64,000 nt of DNA from contig JAEQBH010000136.1 of NCBI GenBank assembly GCA_016808115.1, positions 930,001-994,000 of the forward strand. Direction: 5' to 3'. The DNA comes from Tetrastigma voinierianum. Lineage: Eukaryota; Streptophyta; Magnoliopsida; Vitales; Vitaceae. Within the stretch, counting starts at the first letter, position 1. Each line of letters starts with the position of its first letter. Both the position numbers and the translations under genes were made by a program. The notes under the pieces are model-generated. The model was given only the letters and a program-made list of their open reading frames with translations. It made no database searches and was not told the origin of the DNA. Below are positions 33,660-44,560 of this stretch, in pieces.

Positions 33660-34205
33660 CCTCAAAATTGCACAATTAACATTTTTCAACTTATCAACAC
33701 ACAAAATAGTATGCAATACATTCATACCACTCAAAACATACTTGTGAAGACATATCTAACATCAACGAACCTCAATTCAAGTATGAACAACACATTTCAT
33801 TTCTTCACTCAATATCATTCAATATGATGATGGTCAAAATATTCAAGGAATGGGTACAACAAAGCTATTATTCATTTATGCTTTATAAAAATGCCCTCCC
33901 CCAAACTTCAACTATGCATTATCATTAAAGAACAAGTTAGGGAAAAAGATAAACTCCCCCTTGTTGCACTTTCTGCATGATGAGTTTGAGAAGGAATGGT
34001 TCCAAATAAAATCCATCTCTAATACAACTTCATTGTCCTAAAAAATCAACAAAATCATAAAATAAAATTTCAAATAAAAATTAAAACTAAATTTCAAACA
34101 CACAAAATTTAACAAAATCAAGCCCATTATGAAAATTAAAAATTACTTGGGTTGCCTCCTAAGAAGCTGTTCATGTTTAATATCTTTAGCTAGACCTTTG
34201 CTGCA
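33660..34205 (-). other. A4 post-pol block: hairpin and PPT-like tracts
   Basis: Following integrase on the minus strand: CTTAGGAGGCAACCCAAG (34163-34146), able to form a short stem; ACAAGGGGGAGTTTA at about 33960; and AAGTTTGGGGGAGGGC at 33908-33893. The last is nearly the 3' PPT sequence. All three recur in A1 and A3 in the same order. Confidence 0.6.
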
Positions 34206-36960
34206 AAATGTTTTTCTTTCAGCAAAATTCTTTCATCTCTTCCAAATCTGGAACTAATCTTCATTAATGTTCCCTCCAAGATAATGCTTTAATCTCTGAC
34301 CATTCACTTTAAACTCATTTCCAGAATCAGTTTTCAATGTACTGCTCCAAAAGGTGTGCTTGCTACTACTATGTAAGGACCACTCCATCTTGACTTCAGT
34401 TTTCCTGGAAAAAGCTTGAGCTTAGAATTGTATAGCAAGACTAGCTCTTGTGCTTTGAATTCTCTCCTCATAATTTTCTGATCATACCACTTCTTTGTCT
34501 TATCCTTGTAGAATTTTGCATTATCATAAGCTTCATTCCTCAACTCTGCCAGTTCATTCATTTGGAGTAATCTCTTTTCCTTGGTAGCTTGGAAATCACA
34601 ATTCAGTTTCTTGATGGCCCACATAGCTTTATATTCAAGTTTAAGAGGGAGATGACAAGGTTTCTCAAATACAATCTTGTATGGGGACATTCTAATGGGA
34701 GTTTTGTAAGTAGTTCTATAAGCCCACAATTCATCATCTAGCTTATGTAATTCGCCTTTTCCGTCGAGTTAACTGTTTGTCTAGAATCTTCTTTATCTCC
34801 CTATTGGAAATCTCAGCTTGCCCATTTGACTGAGGATGATAAGCCAATCCCATTACATGTCTGATTCCATATCTACTCATGAGTTTTGCAAAAACCTTGT
34901 TTGCAAAATGACTTCCCTCATCACTAATGATTGTTCTGGGTGCTTGATTCGTGCCATGGTAGGGTGAGCGGAATCAACAAAATTTGTTTCCTATGTTCCT
35001 CCTACTGCCGTAGTCAAGCTACTGCAGTATAGCGGTCTAGGGTCGAACACGGGGATGGGTTTTCATCCTACTTAACGATTTGCATTAGTGTTTGAAAATC
35101 GTGAGGCTTTAGTTTGATTTTGGATTCGTTAAAACAGGGGAGGTTGTATGTTCACTGACTGACTGAAATGGTTAAAGTGAAGTGTAAAACGGTAACCTTG
35201 AAGGCTTGGGTCACTAGCCGATAACATGGGGCTATTGAAGTGTCCTCGGTTATTTCCTCAGATATGGCAAGTGACATATAGTCAAAGCCAAAACCTGATC
35301 TTTGTTTAACTATAAAACCTAACCCTCTAGAACCACTCCTATTTGAGTCAACACAAGACACATCTCAGAGTCCCATCTCGCTTTAAAAACCTAGCACTCA
35401 ACCTCATTTCAATGGCTCAGAATGCATCTAAAGGACATCACAGATTCTAGCATTAAGTATGCATCAACCCTAAAGCATGGCAAGTATCGACCAAAGGAAC
35501 AACATTAAATGGCATTAAACCCTAGTTTGGAAGGTATGGAACCATAAATGCAAAGACTCAGATTATTTAAAACAAGAGGACAACCCGTTAGGGGCCCCAA
35601 ACTAAGCTAGCAACCCTCCTCTTCATATTATGAGGCTTAGCCAAGCATCCTTGAGTCGTCATCCTAAAGCGGGGGTGTTCAAGTAAATGAGAAAATGAAA
35701 GAAAGAAGCAGAGAGAAGAGAGCAAATGAAAAGTCGCGCGTATGTACCGAAAAGACAAAGTTAGGGTTACAAATCCTATAAGGTGGCTTATATAGCCAAC
35801 CCTTCCCAAATGTGTGAAATGACAAAAATGCCTAAAAATATGAGATTACAATAGGGACAAATGGTAATTGATCAAACGTGGTCGCTTGACCAAAATACTA
35901 AACCGTGGCAAATATTTTCATAGCGAAGATAGCTTGGGAATTATTAGTTAGTTAATTGTGTTAGCTAGCGAACATAAGAGATAGCGAAAATGGAAAATTT
36001 CGTTAGATAGTAATTTTCGCTAGCTAGCGAAATTTCGCTAGCCTAGCGAAAATCACAAGAGATAGCGAAAATGGAAAATTTTCGTTAGGAATAGTGAATT
36101 CCCGCTTAGCTAATAACTAACTCATTAAAGTGGCAATAGGATGCAATTAGAAGTGCACAAAGGGACCCAACATGCCACTACACTATAATAATTAGTACAC
36201 AAAAAGCTACCAAACCTATTAAAAATGTATTCAAAATAAGACTAAGCACTAACTGTGCTATTCCAATCTTCGCAATTTCTTTGAATAAACCCAACCACCG
36301 GTGTTGGCATCATTTCTAGATGTTTATCGCTTTCTACCCATTTGATAACTATTACCTAGGAGAATGTATAGATTTCCAAATGGGAAAGGTCCCATGAAGT
36401 CTATCCCCCACACATAAAAAATTTGCACCACCAGGATTCCTTACAGGGGCATCACATTTCTTTTGCTTATGTTGCCCATTCTCTGACATTTATCACAAGA
36501 GCCACCCATTCAAAAAACAAATTTTGAATATAAGGCTAATAAAACTGATTTGAGAATTTTGGCGGTCGTCTATCTCCTAAAGGTTCCTTCATATGGTGAT
36601 GCATGGCATTATTTATCCAGAATTTCACCTTGTTCTATTTCGTACATCTCTAATAATCATATCCGGGCTCCTCTTCCTAGTAAAGTAATGGGTCATCCTA
36701 AATACAAATCACATCGCTTCAACTTTCTTTTATGATGGTAATTGAACTTAGGTATACACTCCATGCATGCGTAATTCGCACATCAACATACCAGTGGTAC
36801 TGGCTGATAACAAAAACAAATACCCATCAGAAAGTTTTCATTATTTTAATTCCTTTTCCTCTTCGCAGTCTTTTCCAAGCCTAGACAAATGATCGCCTAT
36901 CACATTGTCACTACCCTTTGTCTTCGGGCTTCTAAATCAAACTTTCAGAAAGCAACAATA
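34206..36960 (-). pseudogene. pol: A4 integrase, split by an E solo LTR
   Basis: Coding pieces are 36960-36255 and 34944-34206. Readable parts: CDKCQRMGNISKRN (zinc module), IFYVWGIDFMGPFP (first catalytic Asp), TIISDEGSHF (second Asp region) right after the insertion point, and AYHPQSNGQAEISNREIK with the catalytic Glu. The C-terminal domain is open for 131 codons (34729-34334) and ends with a GPY/F-type SRWSGPYIVVASTPF; there is no chromodomain. Removing the LTR and one copy of its 5-bp duplication restores a continuous frame across the site, which supports a clean insertion. Stops and shifts elsewhere inactivate it. Confidence 0.8.
34945..36254 (-). mobile_element. E-family solo LTR in A4 integrase
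   Basis: Plus-strand edges are TGATTCGTGCC (34945) and ...GCACTAACT (36254), flanked by GTGCT on both sides (34940-34944 and 36255-36259). The 1310 bp match both LTRs of element E. It holds a TATA-like box (TATATAAG, minus strand, ~35788-35796) and a palindrome cluster at 35940-36110. No internal sequence is present. Confidence 0.85.
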
Positions 36961-37330
36961 CCCATCTGACCAGTCTTGGTTTGGCATCTTTCTTTTCCAT
37001 TAGTTATTTAATTGCAACATGATCAGTGTGTATTATAACATGTGACCCTAATATGTAAGGCTTGAATTTTTCACAAGAAAACACCTTTGCCAACATCTCC
37101 TTTTCTGTAGTAAAGTAGGTCTCTTGTGCCTTATAGAAGGTTTTGCTAGCATAGTATATGGCCTTAAATACTGCTCCCATTGCATAGTCACTAGCATCAC
37201 ACATTATTTCAAACTCCTTGTGCCAATCAAGTGTTACCATGATGAGCCTGTGAACTAACTGACTTAATTCTTCAAATGCATCCGCATGATTCATTAAATC
37301 AAACTGTGATTTTAATAACAAGATATTTGT
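36961..37330 (-). pseudogene. pol: A4 RNase H domain
   Basis: The open frame 37321-37004 reads DWHKEFEIMCDASDYAMGAV, then IYYASKTFYKAQETYFTTEKEMLA and SHVIIHTDH. These are the first catalytic Asp (CDAS), the Glu (TEKE) and a later Asp (HTDH) of Ty3/gypsy RNase H. A small deletion after GAV removed residues between the first strands. The domain follows RT directly and would degrade the RNA of the RNA-DNA hybrid. Confidence 0.75.
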
Positions 37331-38560
37331 CTAGAGGATTTTTAAGAAGTCCCTTATAAATCTTTTGTAAAATCCAGCATGTCCTATGAAACTTCTTATC
37401 CCTTTAACTGTTATGGATGGCAATAGAGTTTTTATGATAGAAAATTTTGTTTATTTACTTCTAACCATTGCAGTAAACTTTAATACTTCCAAGACAATAC
37501 TCCCTTTATACCATAAAATGACATTTTTCCCTATTCAAAGCTAAATTCTTGTCTTGACACCTCTGAAGTACTGTTTCCAAATTTCTAAGAATTTCAAAAC
37601 TGTAATCTATACTAGTCATCCATGAAGATTTACAGCCTCTTTCCACCAAATTTGAAAGCATAGACATCATAATAATTGGAAGGTATGTGAGCACACATAA
37701 CTAAAATGCATGGCATCCTTCTAAAAGCAAAGGTGCCATAAAGACATGTAAATGTAGTCTTCTCCTGATCCTCAGGGGCTATGGCAATCTAGTTGTATCC
37801 AAAATATCATCAAGAAAACAGTAATGGGGGTGTCCTGCTAACATGTCCAACATTCGTCACTCACTCCTTCTCGCCCACTTCCTAAGGTAGAGGATGATCA
37901 TTTCTCGTGAAAGAATATCTTGGTGTCAGAGTTCATACAAACCTCCATCCCACAGTAGTTCTTGATAGAATCAATTCATCTTTTCCTCATTTCTAATAAC
38001 AAAGGAATCCACTCCTTCTTGGAAAACCATATGAACTAGGCTCAAATTTGGCATTATTCGAGATTGCATATATAAAGCATGCATTCAACCATTTCAGTAC
38101 TTCTTTTCTAACAACTTCTTTCATTAGTGGATTTACTCTTCTTTGATGTTCAATGGAGGTCTTTGCATTATCATTCAAGAGGATCTTGTGCATGAAGATA
38201 GAAGGACTTATTCCTTTCAAATCTTCTATTCACCAAGCAATTGCTTCCTTGTATTTTCTGAGAATTTCTAGCAATTGTTGTTCTTCAAGCTCAGTTAATG
38301 CAGCTGATATAATAATAGATTTTTCTTTTTTTGGTTCTAAGAAAGCATACTTCAACTGTCTGGATAATTGCTTCAAGTGCTTCAAGGTTAACCCTTTTGA
38401 ACTTGTTTATGCTTCTTTTGCCTTTTCTTCATTGTTGCTTGATTTTTCTGTGTTGTCCTCATTCAAACTTAGGATCAAGTTTCTTTAAATCAAAATTGGA
38501 ATTTGTGAATCCAAAATCAAGATCATCAAGATACCTGAAATTCATCTCATTTCATTGATT
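37331..38560 (-). pseudogene. pol: A4 reverse transcriptase domain
   Basis: The N-terminal part (38220-37993) reads GISPSIFMHKILLND, HQRRVNPLMKEVVRKEVLKW and is typical of Athila/Tat RT. Farther on, YGTFAFRRMPC and the active-site IFMDD (Ty3-type FxDD, near 37615) are visible, then LETVLQRCQDKNLALNREKCHFMV (37570-37506 region). Stops and frame changes separate these blocks, so no full RT can be made. It lies between protease and RNase H in the usual gypsy order. Confidence 0.75.
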
Positions 38561-38599
38561 GAATTATGATAATTACAACCAAAGTCGGCTAAGGATCGA

Positions 38600-39180
38600 A
38601 TGGAACTTATTTCTGGCAGCTTCCATAACCGCATTTCTCTACACCGATCTGTGCTTTTGCTGCTGAAGTGTACTCATTTTCCCACCCTGAGAGTGAGTTC
38701 TTCCTTTTTAACATCTATAAAGGCAGCTCCAATGGCCAAGAAAGGTCTTCTAAGTAGCAATGGAACTTGTGTATCTTCCTCCATATCCATAACTACAAAG
38801 TCCACAAGGAAAATGAATTTTCCCACCTTGGTGAGTACATCTTCAAGGACTCCTTCTGGATGTGCCATTGTTCTATCTTCCATTTGCAAAGTGATAGCTA
38901 TAGAAGTGAGCTCCCTTAAACTAGGTCTCTTCACCACTGATAATGGTAACAAGTTGATGCTAGCTCCTGAGTCACACAAAGCCTTCTTGAATTCGAAATT
39001 CCTTATGGTGCAGGGAATGATGAAGTTGCCAAGGTCCTGCAACTTCACTGGTAAGCTCCTCTAGCTCACTACACTGCATGTGGATGTCAAATTCACCACT
39101 CCTTTTTCAACAAATTTTCCCTTCTTACTCAGAATGTCCTTCAGAAACTTGACATAGTTAGGCATCTGTCATGCCTCATC
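38600..39180 (-). pseudogene. pol: A4 protease (retropepsin) domain
   Basis: The open frame 39048-38674 (124 codons) carries ALCDSGASINLLPLSV with the catalytic DSG at residues ~26-28, then TLQMEDRTMAHPEGVLEDVL and a flap-end LLRRPFLAIGAAFIDV. Length and motifs fit a plant Ty3/gypsy aspartic protease that would cut Gag-Pol. It lies between gag and RT and is well kept in this copy. Confidence 0.8.
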
Positions 39181-39429
39181 AAAGTGATAATAATTCTATC
39201 TTCTGAAGACATCCGAAGAATCTAGAGAACTTCTCCTCCATTTTTCAGTTCTAAGGAATGGAACAACAGGCAGAAAGCTGTTCTTCCCTCTTCTTTCAAT
39301 TCTCCTTTCTCCACCACGCCAACATGCTTCAAACAAGTCTCAACTCGCCACCTGCCCTTTTCCAGTTTCTTCTTCCTCCACTTTTTCAATCTTTTTCTTC
39401 TCTTCTTTTCTATTTTCTATCTCTCTGCC

Positions 39430-40906
39430 ACTCCTAAGAGTCACTATACAATCCTTAAGATTATTATTTGTATCACTTGGGAAGGCATCCTTTGACTAAT
39501 TTTGCATTGCAAGGGCCAACTGCCCTACTTGTGTCTCTAGATTTTTAAGAGAGGCACTGTGTCAGCTCAAACATATTTCAGGTTTTCTTGAAATCCCGCC
39601 ATTCATGAAATTTTTCCCTTACAGAATATTCAACAAATTTAATTTTCTCCCATGAATAAGATTTGATCTTCAAAGGATTGAGAGACTTTTGTCCCCGATT
39701 TTCTACTCGACCCTTGTTGCTATCCTTGGAACCATGTGGAGCATATTGTTGTTGAAAATTTTGCACTGGTCTTGGACCTTGCTATGCTCCACCTCCATAT
39801 GAGAAATTCTCATGGTTCCTGAGTGCTGGTGTGTAGTGAATTGGAAAGTTGAGGTTTGGCTTAAATTTCTAGCTTCTATTAGCATTGAGAAATTGTGCCT
39901 CCTTAACTTGAAAAGGACCCTCATGAGCTAGTTCCTTATCGGCACTACTCTTCTGCTCATTTCTTTCCACTGTTCCCACTTCATGTGCTGAGTGCATTCT
40001 TCTATTTTTGTTTCCCATCTTGTTCATCAATGCATCAAGTTTTGCTTCTATAGCAGTCATCCTGTTCAGCTCTATCATCCCACTTCATTTCAGTCTGCTG
40101 TTGCTCCCTGAAGTCTTAGATGGAGCTCTATAGGTGCATTTGGCAAGATCTTCAATCAACTGTTTTGCCTCTTCAGCACTCTTCCTTTTGAATGCTCCAA
40201 AGCAAGCTACATCAATTATACTTTTAGAGGTGTAGTTCATAGAGTGATAAAAGATGTCTATCTGGGTGGTCAAATCTATTCCATGCATTAGGCATCTTTT
40301 CAGCAATCTCTTATATCTTTCCCATACATTATAGAGACTTTCATCATCTCCTTGTTTAAACACTATGATTTCCCTACTCCTTTCTGAAGTGAGGGCAAGA
40401 GGGAAGAATATGCTCATTTAAACCTTCACCAAATCTTCCCAATTATTCACTGATCCATAAGGCAGTGATTCAAACCAAGTGGCTACCATATCTCTCAGTG
40501 AAAAAGGAAAAAGTTGCAGCTTGATCACCTCAGGTCACACCCCATTCAACTTCATTGTATTTTCCATCCGTAGAAATCTTCCTATATGCTCATTGGGGTC
40601 TTCACTAGGATGGCCAATGTTTTGATGTTGTTGCACCATTATGATCAAAGCTAGTTTTAACTCAAAATTGTTGGCCTCTATAGCAAAAAGTTGTCCTACA
40701 AGAGTACTACTTTAAGAACCCGTCCAAAATCCCCTCCATAGTTATTATTTTCTCTCTAAGGTCACTCTAATGTAGTCTTAGGAATAGGTCAAAGATCACC
40801 TTTGCTCGCCATACCGCTGATTTAGTATTTTTACTTCTTCATATTTATTAGTGTTATTTCCAAATTGTGGTCTAAAGCAGTATTTCTTATCGGGTTTTCT
40901 ATGCCT
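39430..40906 (-). pseudogene. gag: A4 gag pseudogene
   Basis: The family start codon is lost: the site at ~40906 reads AGGCATAGAAAACCC where A2 has ATGCATCGAAAACC. Capsid sequence runs to an open stretch 40417-40085 (MSIFFPLALTSERSREIIVF, WERYKRLLKRCLMHGIDLTT), then linker frames 40078-39869 and 39766-39578. At the codon that is a stop in A2, A6 and A7 this copy has CAA (40628-40630). The Gag C-terminus leads into protease. Confidence 0.75.
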
Positions 40907-41114
40907 CAGAAGATCTTCAAATAGTAACACACTGATCAAATGGCGTGGAAACAACCATATCCACTTAAGGTCATAAATATTTCGCAGCTACTCACTATCG
41001 CAGTTAAAACTATTTTTGTAAATTTTTTGAAATTTTTGATAAAATAGAGAAAAATGTCCAAATTAGGAATTCTCTCTTTAGTTGGAATATTGATATTTAA
41101 ATTCTCCTTTCAAA

Positions 41115-41212
41115 TCCCCTGCCAAAGGCACCAAAAACTTGTTAAGACAAAAATATCTGTAAATCTTCAACTCAGCTACCAAAGACTATTCAGTCCCTGG
41201 CAACGGGCGCTA
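41115..41212 (-). repeat. Two tandem PBS-like units (A4)
   Basis: The plus strand reads TCCCCTGCCAAAGGCACCA at 41115-41133 and TCCCTGGCAACGGGCGCTA at 41194-41212, 79 bp apart. Both are followed by AAAAACTTGTTAAGAC. The one next to the LTR (41194) is the functional candidate. Confidence 0.7.
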
Positions 41213-41221
41213 AAAACTTGT

Positions 41222-43574
41222 TAAGACCAAAATATAAAATACACATCACTAGATGAAGGCTTCATTTGAAATGATTTTAGTCTAGACTCAAGCACAATAC
41301 AAGTAATAAAAGTGGATTTAAGTCCAGATATCATTCCTTCGAGGATTGATGATAAATCTAAAGATCAATTACCCCATTTACTAAAGATCCTTACTATTTG
41401 AACTTCAAAGTTGAAAAGTGATTTGTTTGAAACTAAAGGAAAGTAAGAGTAATTAAAATTCTACAACTATACATAAAGAATTGGGTAATTGGATTGCAAA
41501 GTCACCAGCAGTTAATGACTGGAACAGATCGTTGTACAATTATCAATTTTTGCATCATTTTAATACATAGTTCAACCATCAGTTTGAAATCTGAACTTGT
41601 CAAAGATGAAAGGTAGTATAGTTTGGATTCCTCCATACACCATACATTTCACTGGTTATAGATCCATGTTCCTTCCAAATACAAGAGGTTAATCAGTTAC
41701 TTGTAGGATATAATCCTCTTTCTAAGAACTGGGTATCTTTCATTTCCAAGACTTCACACCTAAATCTTAGGATCAAGTAATTTCGTCTCATAGATGTGAT
41801 AATGCAAGCCTTCTCCAATCTAATTAGTATTCATCCTTCAATCATGTTCTCTATCTCCACTAGATTCATAATCCTGGATTTAAGATCCCTTTCATCAGAA
41901 AGAGGAGAAACCTTTGATCAACTAAATTGATACATCATCTAACTAATCCTCACACCATGAGTAAATTAGTGATCTATCGAAATAGTCTTTCAAAGTGCAT
42001 TAGTTCCATAATATTAGTCTAACATACCCCACAATAACTGCTCCATACTCTCAAGAATCTCCATCTTTGTGTCACTTAGAGGACTTCTTGGAAATTAGAG
42101 CAAGATATAGTCCTTTCCTAGGTACACGCTATTGATATTCGGAACAATTAAATTCAAGAACAACGCCAATTAAATAAATTCAAGATTTCCAACTATGAGT
42201 TTCTTTCAAATTGTGTAGAAAACAATAATTAACATCGATCCATTACCAGAGGGAGCTTAGTCTTTCAAAACTGGATTACAACATACAGTGACTAACTGAT
42301 CAGGAAAATTCACTGAAATTGCAATCGAACTAAAATAAATGAACTCTAGAAAATTTCCAAATTCCATTGAAATAAGACAGTGATGAAAACTAAAATTTTA
42401 CAATGAACTCAGATCAAAACTTCACACCAAATCATTTCTCAAGTCCATGAAAAATTAACTAAAAGTTAAACCAAGTTTTTCTTCCTTCGTCAGTTCTTGA
42501 TCGTCACTTAAAATAAAACTCTTTCATTAATGACAGAGTTTCTCACCTTCAAATTTTGTTTTATGTCGCGACATAAATTACTCTTTTGCTCATACTATGT
42601 TGCGACAGTCTTCTGTTCTCTTATGAGTGCTTCTCTTCAACTTATGTCGCGATATAGCTTCCCGTTGTCATGACCAATATTTTTGCCTTCAGCTCTTCAT
42701 TATGTCACGACATAAATTACTTTTTCGTGACAATTTTTTTTTTCTATGGTTCTTCTCAACCTTTGTTGCGACAGAGTTTCTCGAAGTCGTATGTTGTTGT
42801 TTTCGCGATATAAAATCCTTCTCGTCGCGAATATACTCGTCACTTCTGCAATGCCGACTCGAACTTTATGTCATGACATACTTTGGAAAATGCTGCTACA
42901 TATTTCCTTCCTCGATTTGTCATTCACGAACCGCTTGTTTGCAACATACAAACCTTTCTTTGGTCGTGACCAACTTGTCTAACTTCAGTTCTAATGATTC
43001 ATTTATCTCTGGCAGAATATAATTTTATTTTGTCGTGACAATTCTTTCTTCCCTTTTTAGCTCTTTATGTCGCGACATAGGTTTGATTGTCATGAAAAAA
43101 CACTAGAGCCATTTGCTTGATCTTATCCGCGAAAGAGCAAAATAATATCGCTACATTCTTCTTTCAAATACTTCTCAATCAATGTCGCGACATAAAAATC
43201 CATTGTCGTGACAAAGTTCCTGCTCTTCCGACATCATTATGTCAAGAACATTCTCTTCTTTGTCAACATTTCAATCATTCAATCCTCCTTTATATTGTGT
43301 TGCAACAAAGTTGTCAAATGTCACGATATTCTTTGTTACAACATAGTATCTATTGGTTCCCTTGAAATTATGTCACGACATTCTGAAATTATGTCGCAAC
43401 ATTTCTGCCTTAGCCAATTTTTCTACTTTTCTTACTAGAATTGTTTCTTCTTCATTTAAATCCCGTAAAACACAATGTTGGTGATTATTCCATAATTCTG
43501 CATTAAAATGAATAAAAAATCTCTAAAAAAGTTCAAAAAAATGGACTAAAAAATAGATGAGTTTAGACTCATCG
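41222..43574 (-). repeat. A4 5' LTR, core promoter deleted
   Basis: About 2.35 kb, some 0.6 kb shorter than the 3' LTR. The missing piece covers the TATA box and promoter-near palindromes: at about 42478-42535 sequence equivalent to 3' LTR ~27820 joins sequence equivalent to ~28378. The 5' edge on the minus strand reads CGATGAGTCTAAAC (43574). Confidence 0.7.
42560..43405 (-). repeat. U3 palindrome array (A4 5' LTR)
   Basis: TGTCGCGACA-like sites on the background shared with the 3' LTR (for example GTCTTCTGTTCTCTT near 42607), but fewer because of the deletion. ORFs at 42627, 42746, 43117 and 43208 are repeat translations. Confidence 0.7.
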
Positions 43575-44500
43575 CTTGGCTAACATCTATCTACCATTAG
43601 TAGATATCAGAAGGAGTTAACTCCCCATACTTTCTAATTCCTTTCTTACTTACCGATTAAAGGCATCTGCATTTATGCTAGCACTAGAGTCACACAGAGC
43701 TTTTCCATATTCATGGTTCCTAATAATGTAGGGCATTTAAACCGCCTGTGTCTCTCAGATTTTTATGGCAGTTTTTCCCGAATGTTGGCTTTACAAATAT
43801 AGACAAGCTCACCACTCCACTCCCCATCCAATTCTCATCTTCTTGCTGATTTTTTCATAATGTGCATTTCGGAAGCTAATGCCAATAAAAGAAATATTGA
43901 TTCCTTCAACATATTAAAGAATCCTCGTATTGATTATCCAGCTTTGATCATTTCAATATGAGGATGGAATCGGAGGTTGGTACTACTTACTTTTCTATTA
44001 ATCGTTTTTTTGTCGCTAACTACGTTTGCTCTTTTAACTGCTGATTCTCATTTGATAGCCCATTTTTGCTTTGCCCCTTGTTACTGCCTGTTGAATTATG
44101 ATATTTTCTTTTAGCTTCATTATCTATTTGCTTTTTCTCAACTTCTTTCAGAGTTCTGCTTCATTTCGTGTAATACCATGTAGACCTTAGATCTACATTT
44201 TACATCAGTAGGGAAAGAATCCTTTCATTGATTCTACATGTTAAGGGCTAGTTGCCCTACTCGAGTCTCCAAGTTTTTCAAGGAAGCATTTATATTAACC
44301 TGAAACATAGTTGTGTTTGCTTGAAAAACTACAAGTTCAACAAACATCCGTGCATGCAAGTCGAGGTTTTTATCTCACCATATAATTCAAAGATTTGATC
44401 TTTCAAAGGATTGAGATATCTTCCGCCCTTATTAATCGTTTGAATTTCCCGATTCTCGTCTAGAACCTGGCTGACCATCTTCAAAACGCATATACAAATT
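43575..44500 (-). pseudogene. A5 gag C-terminus and protease remnant
   Basis: Matches gag C-terminal sequence of A7 (around 63080-63230) near 44220-44350 and the protease entry (CTAGAGTCACACAGAGC, plus strand, ~43684, part of the DSGA region) at the left. Nothing is open for more than a few dozen codons. Confidence 0.5.
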
Positions 44501-44533
44501 TAGCTGCACAATTACCAAAGGACTATTTTCTAA

Positions 44534-44552
44534 TCCCCTGAATCGCACTACA
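44534..44552 (-). promoter_or_regulatory. A5 PBS-like site
   Basis: The plus strand reads TCCCCTGAATCGCACTACA next to AAAACTTGTCGAGACC at the LTR edge. It is a diverged tRNA-Asp-type PBS. Confidence 0.45.
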
Positions 44553-44560
44553 AAACTTGT

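Larger units (their letters stand above)
26531..43574 (-). mobile_element. A4: near-complete Athila-like retrotransposon
   Basis: The only copy with both LTRs: 5' LTR 43574-41222, two PBS units, gag (40906-39430), protease, RT, RNase H, integrase, junction hairpin, PPT-like tracts, internal array and TATA, ORF3 (33179-~31420), 3' non-coding region, PPT (29483-29471) and 3' LTR (29470-26531). It spans 17.0 kb, about 15.7 kb without the E solo LTR in its integrase. All ORFs carry stops. The flanks (C LTR at left, A5 protease at right) show no matching 5-bp duplication, so one edge has probably been rearranged. Confidence 0.8.

Noticed and set aside
26531..43574. A 5-bp target duplication around A4
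   Set aside because: The left flank (...CCAACAAC) and right flank (CTTGGCTAAC) do not match, and the flanks belong to different elements.
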